Assembly (NCBI RefSeq): GCF_021568315.1
Contig: NZ_JAKGSI010000001.1
Span: 620,001-684,000, forward strand
DNA: 64,000 nt
Source of the DNA: Corynebacterium uropygiale
Lineage (GTDB): Bacteria > Actinomycetota > Actinomycetes > Mycobacteriales > Mycobacteriaceae
Direction: 5' to 3'
The position numbers and the translations under genes were made by a program. Below, one piece after another: positions 39,037-48,845 of this stretch. Position 1 is the stretch's first letter, and every line of letters starts with the position of its first letter. Below the pieces are notes generated by a model. It was not told the DNA's origin. It saw nothing but the letters and a program-made list of their open reading frames with translations, and made no database searches.

Positions 39037-40836
39037 TTAGTCCTCCTCGGACAGGCTGAACCAGAAGAATCCGTAGGGCGGCAGGGTGACGGTCCACTCC
39101 CGGTCATACTCGATGACCGGGAAGGACTCCCCACCGGAGAGCTCCCGCGGCGTGGCCCCCGCGAAAGCGCTGAGGTCAAGGGACACCGCCTGCGGCCGCT
39201 CGGAGAGGTTGTTGACGCAGAGGAGCGTCTCCCCCTGATATTCGCGAAGGAAGCTCAAGACCGCCTCATTCGCGGAGTCCACCTCCCGGTAGCTGCCCAG
39301 GCCGAAGGCCCGGTACTGCTTGCGCACGTGGATGAAGGAGCGCGTCCACTGGAGCAGGGAGTTCCCCATCTGCATTTGGTTCTCGACGTTCACCGTCGCG
39401 TAGCCATACTGGTCGTTTTGGATGGCCGGGAGGTAGAGGCGCTCGGGATCGGCCTTGGAGAAGCCTCCGTTACGGTCCGAGGACCACTGCATGGGCGTGC
39501 GCACCCCGTCGCGATCGGGCAGCCAGATGTTGTCCCCCATGCCGATCTCATCACCGTAGTAGAGGACGGGGGAGCCGGGGAGGGAGAGCAGCAGCCCGGT
39601 GAAGAGCTCGAGCTGATTCCGGTCCCCGCCGAGAAGCGGGGCAAGGCGGCGTCGAATCCCCACGTTGGCGCGCATGCGCGGGTCCTTGGCGTATTGGCCG
39701 TACATGTAGGAGCGCTCGGCCTCGGTGACCATCTCGAGGGTGAGCTCGTCGTGATTGCGCAGGAAGATGCCCCATTGCGCGGAGGAGGGGATGTCCGGGG
39801 TGTTCGCGAGGATGTCGGAGATCGGCACCCGAGACTGCTGCCGCGCGGCCATGAAGATCCGCGGCATGAGCGGGAAGTGGAAGGCCATGTGGCACTCGTC
39901 GCCGACCTCCGGCTCGCCAAAGTACTCGACGACGTCCTGCGGCCATTGGTTTGCCTCGGCGAGGAGCACGCGGCCGGGGTACTCCTCGTCGATCACCTGG
40001 CGGACCCGCTTGAGGAAGCCGTGGGTTTCGGGGAGGTTCTCCCCATTGGTGCCCTCGCGCTCGAAGAGGTAGGGCACGGCGTCGAGGCGGAAGCCGTCGA
40101 GTCCCAGGTCCAACCAGAAGCGCATGACGTCGAGCATGGCTTCCTGGACGGCGGGGTTGTCATAGTTGAGGTCGGGCTGGTGGGAGAAGAAGCGGTGCCA
40201 GAAGTACTGCTTGCGCACTGGGTCCCACGTCCAATTGGACTCCTCGGTGTCGATGAAGATGATGCGGGCTTCGGAGTAGAGCTCCGGATCATCGGACCAC
40301 ACGTAGAAGTCCCCGTAGGGGGAATCCGGGTCCCGACGGGACTCCTGGAACCACGGATGCTGGTCGCTGGTGTGGTTCATGACGAGGTCCGTGATCACGC
40401 GCAGCCCTCGACGGTGGGCGTGGTCGATGAGCTCGACGAAGTCCTCGACCGTGCCGAACTCCGGCAGGATCTCACGGAAGTTGCGGATGTCATAGCCGCC
40501 GTCGCGCAGCGGGGAGTCGTAGAAGGGCGGAAGCCAGATGCAATCCACGCCCAGCCACTGGAGGTAGTCGAGTTTCTCCGTCAGACCCTTGATGGAGCCA
40601 GAGCCGGAGTTCTTCGGATCGTAGAAGGCCCGGACGAGGACCTCATAAAAGACCGCGTCCTTATACCACTCGGGGTCGCTGCGTTCCCAGGGGTTATCGC
40701 CGGGGGCAGGGGCCGGGGTGTCATAGTCCTCCGACTCGTGCTCGACGAGGTAGCCTTCCTCGTCAACATGAGGCCGGGGCGCAGTCTTTGCTGGCTTCGG
40801 GGTCGTGTTGTCACCGGGATAGAGGCTCTGGGTCAT
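39037..40836 (-). CDS. treS: trehalose synthase (maltose alpha-D-glucosyltransferase)
   Basis: This enzyme interconverts maltose and trehalose. The 599-aa GH13 protein shows the conserved regions [24 protein letters not shown] (nucleophile Asp), LLAEANQWP (acid/base Glu) and FLRNHDEL (third Asp). The ATG at 40836 is chosen because it matches the family N-terminus; the upstream open frame overlaps the esterase gene. It is followed after 3 nt by maltokinase. It has an N-terminal acidic extension of about 50 residues before the barrel, and a C-terminal beta domain ending in [11 protein letters not shown]. Confidence 0.95.
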   Translation of the reverse strand: MTQSLYPGDNTTPKPAKTAPRPHVDEEGYLVEHESEDYDTPAPAPGDNPWERSDPEWYKDAVFYEVLVRAFYDPKNSGSGSIKGLTEKLDYLQWLGVDCIWLPPFYDSPLRDGGYDIRNFREILPEFGTVEDFVELIDHAHRRGLRVITDLVMNHTSDQHPWFQESRRDPDSPYGDFYVWSDDPELYSEARIIFIDTEESNWTWDPVRKQYFWHRFFSHQPDLNYDNPAVQEAMLDVMRFWLDLGLDGFRLDAVPYLFEREGTNGENLPETHGFLKRVRQVIDEEYPGRVLLAEANQWPQDVVEYFGEPEVGDECHMAFHFPLMPRIFMAARQQSRVPISDILANTPDIPSSAQWGIFLRNHDELTLEMVTEAERSYMYGQYAKDPRMRANVGIRRRLAPLLGGDRNQLELFTGLLLSLPGSPVLYYGDEIGMGDNIWLPDRDGVRTPMQWSSDRNGGFSKADPERLYLPAIQNDQYGYATVNVENQMQMGNSLLQWTRSFIHVRKQYRAFGLGSYREVDSANEAVLSFLREYQGETLLCVNNLSERPQAVSLDLSAFAGATPRELSGGESFPVIEYDREWTVTLPPYGFFWFSLSEED

Positions 40837-40846
40837 AGCAACAACT

Positions 40847-42160
40847 TTAGCGGGTGACCCCATAGGCGCCCCGGATGTGGCCGAGGGGATCCTTTCGCAA
40901 CGTGCTCCTCGCGTGGCCTTCCTCCCGGCCCGCTCCGTGGACCTCGAGGACCGCCCGGTCCCTCTCCGCCTCATAGGGCGTCCAGGGGAGGGAGTCCGAC
41001 GCGATGAAGCGGGCGAGCATGCGTCGAGCCCACACGCTTGGCTCGGCCTCGAAGTACCAGGGGAGATCATCGCAGTGGGTGATGATCTCCCCGGCCGCCG
41101 GGTCGCTGCGGTGCTGGAGGACCCAGGTGGGGCAGGGGGAGAGCTCGGCGCCCGCTGCGACGTAGCGGCGGATCGTGCCATCGCCGATGACCTCGCCGAT
41201 CTCGTGGCCCTCGGGCAGCTGCGCGGTGTAGGAGGAGAGCGCGTCCGGGTCGCAGCCCAGATGCCGCGCGAGCCCCCGGGCAAGCGGGCGGGCAGCGGCC
41301 CTCCCATCGAGGCGCCGCGCCACCGGGTGCCGCCAGAATTCCGCATCCGTGCAGGTGAGAAGCAGCGGGACGGAGCTCACCCACTCCGAAGGCTCGAGGG
41401 GATAGGGCCCGAAGGGCACATCGGTGGGGAAGAAGTAGCGCACGCGGGGCAGCCGCCGCGCAAGCCGCTCCGGGTGCTCCCTGGCTAGGTCATTGAGCTC
41501 GCGGCGAAGAAGCGGCGTGCCGAGGGCGGTGCGCACCGCGCCGTGGCGCTGGGCAGAGGAGCCGCGCGGATAGGCCGGGGAGAGCGCGATGGCTCGACGG
41601 AAGCCCCCGCGGAAATGGTCCTTGCGCAGAAGCCACAGCACAATCCCGCCCCCGGCGGACTGGCCCATGAGCGTGACGTTGGTGGGATCCCCGCCGAAGG
41701 ACTCCACGCAGCGCTGGATCCACTCGAGCCCCAGGAGGCAATCCTCGATGCCGCGGTAGTGGCTGGGCCCGTCGCCGCGCAGCTGGGTGAAGCCGGGGGC
41801 ACTCAGCCGATAGCCCAGGCACACGCAGACGTAGCCCTCGCGGGCGAGCGCCCGGCCCTGGGTTTCTGGGTCGGCATGGGTGCCATGGATATAGGAGCCG
41901 CCGTGGATATAGGCGATGACCGGCGCATCCGCGCCGGGCGCGCTCCCCGCCGGGGCGTAGACGCTGAGGGCGGTGCGGTCTTTGTGCGTGCGCGTCGCGT
42001 CGAAGGGGGAGCCGGCGGAGCACAAGGAGGTGGCGAGGGAGGGGTCGTCAAAGGGGGCCTCGTAGTGGACGTGGGGGAGGGAGAGGAAGCAGCGGATGCC
42101 GTCGTCCTCCTCCGTGCCGGTGATCGCTCCGACGGGTGTGTCCACGGTGATCGTCCTCAT
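40847..42160 (-). CDS. type-B carboxylesterase
   Basis: The 437-aa alpha/beta hydrolase has the oxyanion motif [10 protein letters not shown] (about residues 83-92) and the nucleophile elbow [10 protein letters not shown], as in type-B carboxylesterases and para-nitrobenzyl esterases. The catalytic His is probably HCDD near the C-terminus. Carboxylesterases of this type act on short-chain esters; the natural substrate is unknown. The ATG at 42160 is divergent from the oligopeptidase gene, 31 bp away. It is followed 10 nt later by treS on the same strand, so the esterase and trehalose genes may share a transcript. Confidence 0.88.
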   Translation of the reverse strand: MRTITVDTPVGAITGTEEDDGIRCFLSLPHVHYEAPFDDPSLATSLCSAGSPFDATRTHKDRTALSVYAPAGSAPGADAPVIAYIHGGSYIHGTHADPETQGRALAREGYVCVCLGYRLSAPGFTQLRGDGPSHYRGIEDCLLGLEWIQRCVESFGGDPTNVTLMGQSAGGGIVLWLLRKDHFRGGFRRAIALSPAYPRGSSAQRHGAVRTALGTPLLRRELNDLAREHPERLARRLPRVRYFFPTDVPFGPYPLEPSEWVSSVPLLLTCTDAEFWRHPVARRLDGRAAARPLARGLARHLGCDPDALSSYTAQLPEGHEIGEVIGDGTIRRYVAAGAELSPCPTWVLQHRSDPAAGEIITHCDDLPWYFEAEPSVWARRMLARFIASDSLPWTPYEAERDRAVLEVHGAGREEGHARSTLRKDPLGHIRGAYGVTR

Positions 42161-42191
42161 GCCCGCCAGCCTAACGCTACGATCAACAAGC

Positions 42192-44240
42192 ATGACGCAG
42201 AACATAGAGAACAACCCGCTCCTCCAGCCCTCCCCCCTGGAGTACGAGCTTCCCGATTTCGCCGCCATCCGCACGGAGCATTTCCTCCCCGCCTTCGAGG
42301 AGGCCTTCCGGCGCCACGACGCCGAGATCCGCGCCATCACCGAGGTGACGGAACCCACCTGGGAGAATGTCGTGGAGGCGATGGAACGCAGCGGCCGGGA
42401 CCTCCACCGGGTGGCCTCGGTGTTCTTTAATCTGCAGGGCACGGACGCGGATGAGGAGATCGACGCCATCGCGGAGGAGATCGCCCCGAAGCTTGCTGCC
42501 CACAGCGACGCGATCTACCAGAATTCCGCCCTCTACCAGCTCATTGAGCAGGTCACCCCGCCGGGCGACGAGGAATCCGAGCGCCTCCACGCCTACCTCC
42601 TGCGCCAGTTCCGCCGCGCCGGGGCGGACCTTACTGAGGAGGAGAAGACGCGGCTCAGCGCGATCAACCAGCGGCTCTCCACCCTCAGCGAGAGCTTCGG
42701 GCGCAACCTCCTGGCCGACACCCAGGCGCACGCCGTGCACATCGAGAACGAAGAGGAGCTCGACGGAATGAGCGAGGCGGACAAGCAGGCCGCCCGCGAA
42801 TACGCCGCCGGGCTGGGAACGGACGGCTGGGTCCTGCCGATCGAGCTCCCGACGGTGCAGTCCGCCCAGGGCAGCCTCGCCCGCCCGGAGACCCGCGCCC
42901 GACTGTGGACGGAGGCCGGGGAGCGCGGCCGCACGAGCAACCCGGAGGTGCTCGTGGAGATGGTCCGCCTGCGCGCCGAGAAGGCGGAGCTGCTCGGGTA
43001 TCGCTCGCACGCCGAGTACGTCGTCGAGGAAGAAACCGCCGACGTGGACGCCGTGCGTGAGCTCCTGGAGAACCTCGCCCCCACGGCGGCGGCGAACACC
43101 GCGGGGGAGGACAAGATCATCGCGGAGGCCGCCGGGGTGCCGAGCATCGATCCCGCGGATCGCCCCTACTTTGACAACGTCGTCCGCGAGCGCGACTACC
43201 ACCTCAACACCGCCGAGCTGCGCTGTTACTTCCCCCTGCAATCCGTCCTCCGCGAGGGCGTCTTCCGCGCAGCGCAGCGCCTCTACGGCATCACCGTGCA
43301 TCCGCGCCCTGACCTGCGGGGATACGCCGAGGGCGTGGATGTGTGGGAGGTCAAGGAGGCCGACGGCACCGGCATCGGCCTCTTCCTCACCGACTACTTC
43401 GCCCGCCCCTCCAAGCGCGGCGGGGCGTGGATGAGCAGCTTCGTCGACCAGTCGGAGCTGCTCGGCACGAAGCCCGTCATCATCAACGTCATGGGGCTGC
43501 CCGCCACGGAGGATAAGAACCCGCTCCTCAGCATCGACGACGTCCGGACCGTCTTCCACGAGTTCGGCCACGCCCTGCACGGCCTGCTCTCCGCGGTGCG
43601 CTATCCCAGCTTCTCCGGGACGAACGTGCCCCGGGACTACGTGGAGTTCCCCTCCCAGATCAATGAGAATTGGGCCTTCGACCCCTCCATCGTCCGCCAC
43701 TATGCGCGCCACTACGAGACCGGCGAGCCCATCCCGCAGAACTACCTCGACGCCATCGCCGCAGCGCAGGAGTGGGGCCAGGGCTATGGCACCGCCGAGT
43801 ACCTGGGCGCCGCCATCCTCGACTTCGCGTGGCACTCCCTCAGCCGCGCGGAGGCCGCGGAGATCCCCGCCACCCCGGAGGGCGTCGCAGAGTTTGAGAA
43901 GAAGGTCCTCGCGGAGGTGGGGCTGAGCGACGTGCCCCCGCGCTACCGCTCCACCTACTTCAACCACATCTTCGCCGGCGGCTACTCCGCGGGCTACTAC
44001 TCCTACCTGTGGGCGGAGGCCCTCGACGCCGACGGCTTCGACTGGTTCACCGAGTCCCACGCCGCCGGGCCCGACGCCCAGGAGGACGCGGCCCGGGCCG
44101 CCGGCCAGCGCTTCCGCGACCTCGTCCTCTCCCGGGGCGCATCCCGCGACTTCACGGCCTCCTTCGAGACCCTCCGCGGCCGGGGCCGGGATCTGGGGCC
44201 GCTCCTGCGCCGCCGCGGCCTGGCGGGGGCGGAGGCCTAA
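42192..44240 (+). CDS. M3-family zinc oligopeptidase (dipeptidyl carboxypeptidase/OpdA-like)
   Basis: The 682-aa cytoplasmic metallopeptidase degrades short peptides. The zinc motif FHEFGHALHG lies at about residues 454-463, with the third ligand Glu in the following helix (region VEFPSQINENW). The long helical N-terminal domain and the C-terminal SAGYYSYLWAEALDAD are typical of Dcp/OpdA. The ATG at 42192 follows AACAAGC with no strong ribosome site. Two very small membrane-protein genes follow directly (44241 and 44401). Confidence 0.93.
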   Translation: MTQNIENNPLLQPSPLEYELPDFAAIRTEHFLPAFEEAFRRHDAEIRAITEVTEPTWENVVEAMERSGRDLHRVASVFFNLQGTDADEEIDAIAEEIAPKLAAHSDAIYQNSALYQLIEQVTPPGDEESERLHAYLLRQFRRAGADLTEEEKTRLSAINQRLSTLSESFGRNLLADTQAHAVHIENEEELDGMSEADKQAAREYAAGLGTDGWVLPIELPTVQSAQGSLARPETRARLWTEAGERGRTSNPEVLVEMVRLRAEKAELLGYRSHAEYVVEEETADVDAVRELLENLAPTAAANTAGEDKIIAEAAGVPSIDPADRPYFDNVVRERDYHLNTAELRCYFPLQSVLREGVFRAAQRLYGITVHPRPDLRGYAEGVDVWEVKEADGTGIGLFLTDYFARPSKRGGAWMSSFVDQSELLGTKPVIINVMGLPATEDKNPLLSIDDVRTVFHEFGHALHGLLSAVRYPSFSGTNVPRDYVEFPSQINENWAFDPSIVRHYARHYETGEPIPQNYLDAIAAAQEWGQGYGTAEYLGAAILDFAWHSLSRAEAAEIPATPEGVAEFEKKVLAEVGLSDVPPRYRSTYFNHIFAGGYSAGYYSYLWAEALDADGFDWFTESHAAGPDAQEDAARAAGQRFRDLVLSRGASRDFTASFETLRGRGRDLGPLLRRRGLAGAEA

Positions 44241-44414
44241 ATGGACGGGCTCAGCCAGTTCCTCGTGGACCTACCCCTGTGGGCCCAGGCGCCCCTCGTC
44301 GTCCTCCTCGCCGTGCTCGTGTGCGTGGGGGTGGCCTCGCTCCTCCTCCGGGTGATCGACATCATCAATGCCTGGCTAAGGCGCGGGTATCATAACCCCC
44401 ATGGCCAATCCTGA
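44241..44414 (+). CDS. 57-aa single-helix membrane protein
   Basis: The ATG directly follows the oligopeptidase stop (TAAATG). The 57-aa protein has one strong hydrophobic segment (about residues 17-43; LVVLLAVLVCVGVASLLL) followed by the positively charged WLRRGYHNPHG. It looks like a small inner-membrane protein with its C-terminus inside. Its last 14 bases overlap the next small gene. The direct coupling to the peptidase and the lawful membrane topology support a real gene. Function unknown. Confidence 0.6.
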   Translation: MDGLSQFLVDLPLWAQAPLVVLLAVLVCVGVASLLLRVIDIINAWLRRGYHNPHGQS

Positions 44415-44541
44415 GGAGCTTCGTAAGCGCGATCGCCAACTGCCCAAGAACAAGCGCCGCTACCCGCAGTCGCGGGTCACGCAGGTGCTTGTTCTTCTCA
44501 TCGTCGTCGTGATCGTCGCGTGGCTCGTGTCCCTGCTGTAG
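44401..44541 (+). CDS. 46-aa basic tail-anchored membrane protein
   Basis: An ATG inside the end of the preceding small gene opens 46 codons: a basic N-terminal half (ELRKRDRQLPKNKRRYPQ) and a C-terminal hydrophobic helix (about 27-46). This looks like a C-tail-anchored membrane protein with a cytoplasmic basic part. The ATG has no strong ribosome site but overlaps the upstream gene by 14 bp, which suggests coupled translation. It converges with malQ, 7 nt beyond. Function unknown. Confidence 0.55.
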   Translation: MANPEELRKRDRQLPKNKRRYPQSRVTQVLVLLIVVVIVAWLVSLL

Positions 44542-44548
44542 AGGGGCG

Positions 44549-46675
44549 CTAGGGGCGCTGCGCGGCCTCGAGGATCCGCTGGGCCAGGGGGTGCTCCGTG
44601 AGGTCCTCGATGAGCACCGGCGTGCCCGCCTCATCGCAGAGGGGGATACACCAGTTGGGGTACTGCTCCCGGACCGTGCCCGGCTGGTTCTGCGTGCGAC
44701 GATCTCCCACGAGGTCGACGATCGAGGTGCAGGTGAGCAGCGCCGGGGTGCGGGCGATGAAGCGGTGGAGTCCCACCAGCTGATCGGCCAGATCGCCGCG
44801 CTCGGTGCGGCCGGAGCCTTCGAAGGCGTGGCCCTCCAGCGGCGTGTCGTGGAAGCAGCCGCTGCGCTGGGCTTCGTCGAGAATGCGATTCTGCCAGGCG
44901 CAATCGGAGGCGTCCTCGGTGGCCTCGTCGGCATCGAGGAGATCGAGCTCGGCGCGAAGCCGGACGTGGCTGCCGTCGAGCTGCCCGGCGCAGGGCGGCA
45001 TGTCGTGGGTGGTGACGGAGGCGAGGCAGAGCTCGCGGTAGTGCTCGTTGGGCTTCGGGGTGTTCTCGCCCTCCGATTCGAACCACAACACCGAGGTGCC
45101 CAGCAGGCCGCGCTGGGAGAGGACGTCTTGCACCCACGGCTCAAAGGTCCCGAGGTCCTCGCCGATGACGATCGCGCCCGCGCGCTCCGCCTCGAGGGCG
45201 ACGATGCCAAGCAGCGCCTGGAAGTCATAGGAGACGTAGGTGCCGGTGGCCGGGGGCTGGCAGCGCGGCATCCAGAAGAGACGGAAGAGGCCGAGGACGT
45301 GGTCGATGCGGATGCCGCCCGCGTGGCGGAGCACGGTGCGCAGGAGGTCGCGCCAGGGCCTGTAGCCCGCCTCGGCGAGAGCGAGCGGGTTGAGCGGGGG
45401 CTGGGACCAGTCCTGCCCGCGCGTGTTGTAGGGGTCCGGCGGGGCGCCCACGGAGGCGTCGGGGGCCAGGACCTCGGCGAGGTTGTGCGCGTCGGCCCCA
45501 CCGGGATGCACGCCCACCGCGAGGTCGGCGACGATCCCGATGCTCATGCCCGCGTCGAGCGCCGCCTGCTGCGCTGCGGCCCACTGCTCATCACAGAGGA
45601 ATTGGAGCCACATGTAGAAGTCGACGGCCACCTCGGCGTCTGGCTCGACGGCGTGCTGCCCGCGCAGCCCCTCGCGCTCGAGGTCCTGCTGGGCGCACCA
45701 GGTGGCAAAGTCGCGCAGGCCGGGGCCCTCCGCGTCAACATAGGTGCGGAAGGCGGCGCGGCGCTCGGGGACGAAGGGCTGGGCATAGAGCTCCCGCAGC
45801 ACCTGGAGCTTGGCCTCGAAGATGGGGTTGCGCTCGATGATCTCGGGCGTGCTGTTGAGCGGGAGGAAGCGCTGCGCGATGGCGTCGATCTCCGCGCGGA
45901 TGTCCTCGGGGAGCTGCTGGTACTCGGGGATGTCCTCGATGTGCAGGTAGATGGGGTTGGTGAAGCGCCGCGAGGTAGGAAGATACGGCGAATCCTCGAC
46001 GGGCGGGAAGGGCTCCCCGGCGTGCATCGGGTTGATGAGGAGGAAGTCCGCCTGCGGGGCCAGGCTCGCCGCGAGCGTGCCGAGGTCGTGGAAGTCGCCC
46101 ATCCCCCAGGACGTGCGGGAGCGCACGGAGTAGAGCTGAGCCATCACGCCGTGGCGCCGGGTGCGCTCGACGCTGATGCTCTGCGGGGTGATGACGAGGG
46201 TGCAGCGGGCGCCGTCGGCCGGCCCCTCGCTGTGGAGGAGGAGCTCGTGCCAGCCGAGGGGGAGATCCTCAGGGAGGTAGAAACTTGCTTCGCCCCACGT
46301 GATGTCGCCCACCTGCGTGGGCGGAGTCCAATTCTCGCCCTGGTAGGCCTGGCGGGTGGATCCGTCCTCGAGGAGGATGTCGACGTGGGCGGGGGCTCCG
46401 TCGGGAACATGCACGAGGACTTCTGTTGGCTGCCCGGCGGCGCTCACCACGCAGGGCGGAAGGGGGCGGGAGGCGTGCTCCTCGTGATGGCGTCGGAGAG
46501 CGGCGCCGAGGGCCTCCTCCGAGCCATCCCCGAGGTCCACACCCATGGCGCGCAGGAGGTGCTCCAGGGTTTCCGCAGGTGCATAGACCTTTTCCCCGGA
46601 GTTGGACCAGTATTCCGTGGCGATCCCGTAAACGGAGGACAGTTCGTTCAGAAGTTCGTGATGCGTCACGCTCAT
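44549..46675 (-). CDS. malQ: 4-alpha-glucanotransferase (amylomaltase)
   Basis: This enzyme transfers glucan chains between maltodextrins, releasing glucose, in maltose and glycogen metabolism. The 708-aa GH77 protein has an N-terminal extension (about 1-170), as in actinobacterial MalQ, before the catalytic barrel. Visible are GIRIDHVLGLFRLFW (nucleophile Asp), VIGEDLGTFEP (acid/base Glu), VTTHDMP (third Asp) and the typical QLYSVRSRTSWGMGDFHDL. The ATG at 46675 begins MSVTHHELL. It is divergent from fadD with about 130 bp between and works on the same sugars as TreS and maltokinase nearby. Confidence 0.95.
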   Translation of the reverse strand: MSVTHHELLNELSSVYGIATEYWSNSGEKVYAPAETLEHLLRAMGVDLGDGSEEALGAALRRHHEEHASRPLPPCVVSAAGQPTEVLVHVPDGAPAHVDILLEDGSTRQAYQGENWTPPTQVGDITWGEASFYLPEDLPLGWHELLLHSEGPADGARCTLVITPQSISVERTRRHGVMAQLYSVRSRTSWGMGDFHDLGTLAASLAPQADFLLINPMHAGEPFPPVEDSPYLPTSRRFTNPIYLHIEDIPEYQQLPEDIRAEIDAIAQRFLPLNSTPEIIERNPIFEAKLQVLRELYAQPFVPERRAAFRTYVDAEGPGLRDFATWCAQQDLEREGLRGQHAVEPDAEVAVDFYMWLQFLCDEQWAAAQQAALDAGMSIGIVADLAVGVHPGGADAHNLAEVLAPDASVGAPPDPYNTRGQDWSQPPLNPLALAEAGYRPWRDLLRTVLRHAGGIRIDHVLGLFRLFWMPRCQPPATGTYVSYDFQALLGIVALEAERAGAIVIGEDLGTFEPWVQDVLSQRGLLGTSVLWFESEGENTPKPNEHYRELCLASVTTHDMPPCAGQLDGSHVRLRAELDLLDADEATEDASDCAWQNRILDEAQRSGCFHDTPLEGHAFEGSGRTERGDLADQLVGLHRFIARTPALLTCTSIVDLVGDRRTQNQPGTVREQYPNWCIPLCDEAGTPVLIEDLTEHPLAQRILEAAQRP

Positions 46676-46808
46676 TTATTGTGCCATTGATCGATGCCGG
46701 GCGTGCACGTGGCTGGGCGCAAACTCGGCGCGAGTGCAGGGGGAGGAGAGTGTACCGTTAAACGAGGCTTGGGAAGCAACTGAGTTTGAGAACGAGGAGA
46801 GTGACGTC

Positions 46809-48641
46809 GTGCAGGAAAACAGCACCCCCGCTGCCTTCGATATTCACGAAGGGGAAACCCCGCTGACCGCCATGCTGGATTCGGCTCGGGCGCGGCCCTA
46901 CGGGATCGTCTTTACCCGGCCCAAGAATTATGAGTGGGTCAACGTCACCGCCGAGGAGTTCGTGCGGGAGGTGTATGACGTCGCGAAGGGCTTCATCGCC
47001 GCCGGCGTCGAGCAGGGGGACCGCGTGGCGCTGTGCTCGACGACGCGCTACGAGTGGACCGTCCTCGACTTCGCAATCTGGGCCGCCGGCGCCGTGAGCG
47101 TCCCGATCTACCCCTCCTCCTCGCTCAGCCAGGTGCAGTGGATCATTGAGGACTCCGAGGCCGTCTTCGCCGTGACGGAGACGCAGGAGCACACGGCCCT
47201 CATGCGCCACCTCGTGGTGGGGGACGACGGCCGCCCGGCGCTGAGCGACTCCTCCTCGCGCCTGCGCCGGATCCTGGAGATCAACTCCTCCGCCCTGCAC
47301 ACCCTGAAGTTCGAGGGGCGCCCGGTGGATGACAGCGAGGTGGACGCCCGCATCAAGGCGACGTCGACGGATGACCTCGCGAGCCTCGTCTACACCTCGG
47401 GCACGACGGGCCGCCCGAAGGGCTGCGAGCTCACCCACCGCAACTGGATCACGCAGATCCGTGCCCTGCTCACGCACCCGATTGGGGCGATTGCCGTGCC
47501 GGGCACCCGGGTGCTCACGTTCCTGCCGCTGGCTCACGTCCTGGCCCGGGCGGTGTCGCTCGCCGTGATCATCGGCGGCTGTACTCAGGCACACTGGTCG
47601 GATACGTCCATGCTCACCGCCCAGTTCCAGCGCTTCCGCCCGAACCTCATCCTCGGTGTGCCGCGCGTCTTTGAGAAGGTACGCAATGCGGCGTCGGCGA
47701 AGGCGATGGACAGCGGCCCCGTGCAAGCGGTGGCCTTCCAGCGCGCCGAGCGCAGCGCCATTGAGTACTCGCGGGCGCTCGACACGGAGGAGGGGCCCTC
47801 GCGGATGCTGCGCGCCCGGCACGCCCTCTATGACAAGGCCGTGTACTCGAAGATCCGCGAGGTCATGGGCGGCTCGGTGCGCTATTGCATCACGGGTGGC
47901 TCCTCGATGAGCGATGAGATCGGCCACTTCTTCCGCGGGCTGGGGGTTCCGGTGTATGAGGGCTATGGCCTCACCGAGTCCTGCGCCGCGGCGTGCGTGG
48001 ACTTCGAGGATCAACTCATCGGCTCCGTCGGCAAGCCGCTGCCCGGCTACGCGGTGCGCATCAATGAGGACGGGGAAATCCTCCTGCGCGGCGATGGCAT
48101 GTTCCGCGGCTACTGGCACAACGAGGAGGCCACGCGGGAGGCCTATGACGACGACGGCTGGTACAACACCGGTGACCTGGGCGAACTCCAGGACTCCGGG
48201 CACCTCGTCATCACGGGACGCAAGAAGGACCTCATCGTCACGGCCGGTGGGAAGAATGTGTCCCCGGGTCCGCTGGAGGACATCCTGCGGGCGCACCCGC
48301 TCATCAGCCAGGCGATGGTTGTGGGAGACGGGAAGCCTTTCATCGCGGTGCTCATCGCTCTCGATGACAACGCGCTCACCCGGTGGAAGCTGGATCGCAA
48401 CATCCCGATGAACCGAGCGGTGAAGGAGCTGGCCACCGAGCCCACCCTGCGCGCCGAGATTCAGGACGCCATCAACACGGCGAACCAGACGGTCTCCCAT
48501 GCGGAGGCGATCAAGAAGTTCTACATCCTTGACCGCGATCTCAGCGAGGAGGAAAACGAGCTCACCCCGACGATGAAGGTCAAGCGCAACGTCGTGGTTC
48601 GCCGCTTCAGCGATGCGATCGATCACATCTACGGGCACTAG
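46809..48641 (+). CDS. fadD: long-chain fatty acyl-CoA synthetase (FadD15-like)
   Basis: This enzyme activates fatty acids with ATP and CoA. The 610-aa ANL-superfamily protein shows the P-loop LVYTSGTTGRPKGCELTH (about residues 195-212), GYGLTESCAAAC, and the hinge/catalytic region DLGELQDSGHLVITGRKKDL. GTG at 46809 is chosen because GAGGAGAG lies 7 nt upstream; the open frame continues 25 codons further up without a better start. It is divergent from malQ and ends at a terminator (48721-48752). FadD15-type enzymes supply acyl-CoA for membrane and wall lipids. Confidence 0.92.
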   Translation: MQENSTPAAFDIHEGETPLTAMLDSARARPYGIVFTRPKNYEWVNVTAEEFVREVYDVAKGFIAAGVEQGDRVALCSTTRYEWTVLDFAIWAAGAVSVPIYPSSSLSQVQWIIEDSEAVFAVTETQEHTALMRHLVVGDDGRPALSDSSSRLRRILEINSSALHTLKFEGRPVDDSEVDARIKATSTDDLASLVYTSGTTGRPKGCELTHRNWITQIRALLTHPIGAIAVPGTRVLTFLPLAHVLARAVSLAVIIGGCTQAHWSDTSMLTAQFQRFRPNLILGVPRVFEKVRNAASAKAMDSGPVQAVAFQRAERSAIEYSRALDTEEGPSRMLRARHALYDKAVYSKIREVMGGSVRYCITGGSSMSDEIGHFFRGLGVPVYEGYGLTESCAAACVDFEDQLIGSVGKPLPGYAVRINEDGEILLRGDGMFRGYWHNEEATREAYDDDGWYNTGDLGELQDSGHLVITGRKKDLIVTAGGKNVSPGPLEDILRAHPLISQAMVVGDGKPFIAVLIALDDNALTRWKLDRNIPMNRAVKELATEPTLRAEIQDAINTANQTVSHAEAIKKFYILDRDLSEEENELTPTMKVKRNVVVRRFSDAIDHIYGH

Positions 48642-48720
48642 GCTCGGAATGCCATGCCCCGCGCGGCGCGGCCAGTTCAGCTCTGGCTGAGAAAGTGGTG
48701 AGTTTCTTTTTAACGACACT

Positions 48721-48752
48721 CCGGCGTCGTACCCCGGTATGGCGCCGGTTTT
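48721..48752 (+). terminator. terminator after fadD
   Basis: CCGGCG (48721-48726) pairs with CGCCGG (48743-48748), with an inner TACC/GGTA stem, and is followed by TTTT. The rest of the gap to 48845 shows no further gene. Confidence 0.65.
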
Positions 48753-48845
48753 CGCGTACTGTCACCAGGTGTCAGCCCAAAGTCTCAACTAGTACTTGAG
48801 GGGACGTCGCCCGGGTCGCCGGAGAATCGGAAGGAGTATCGCCAC

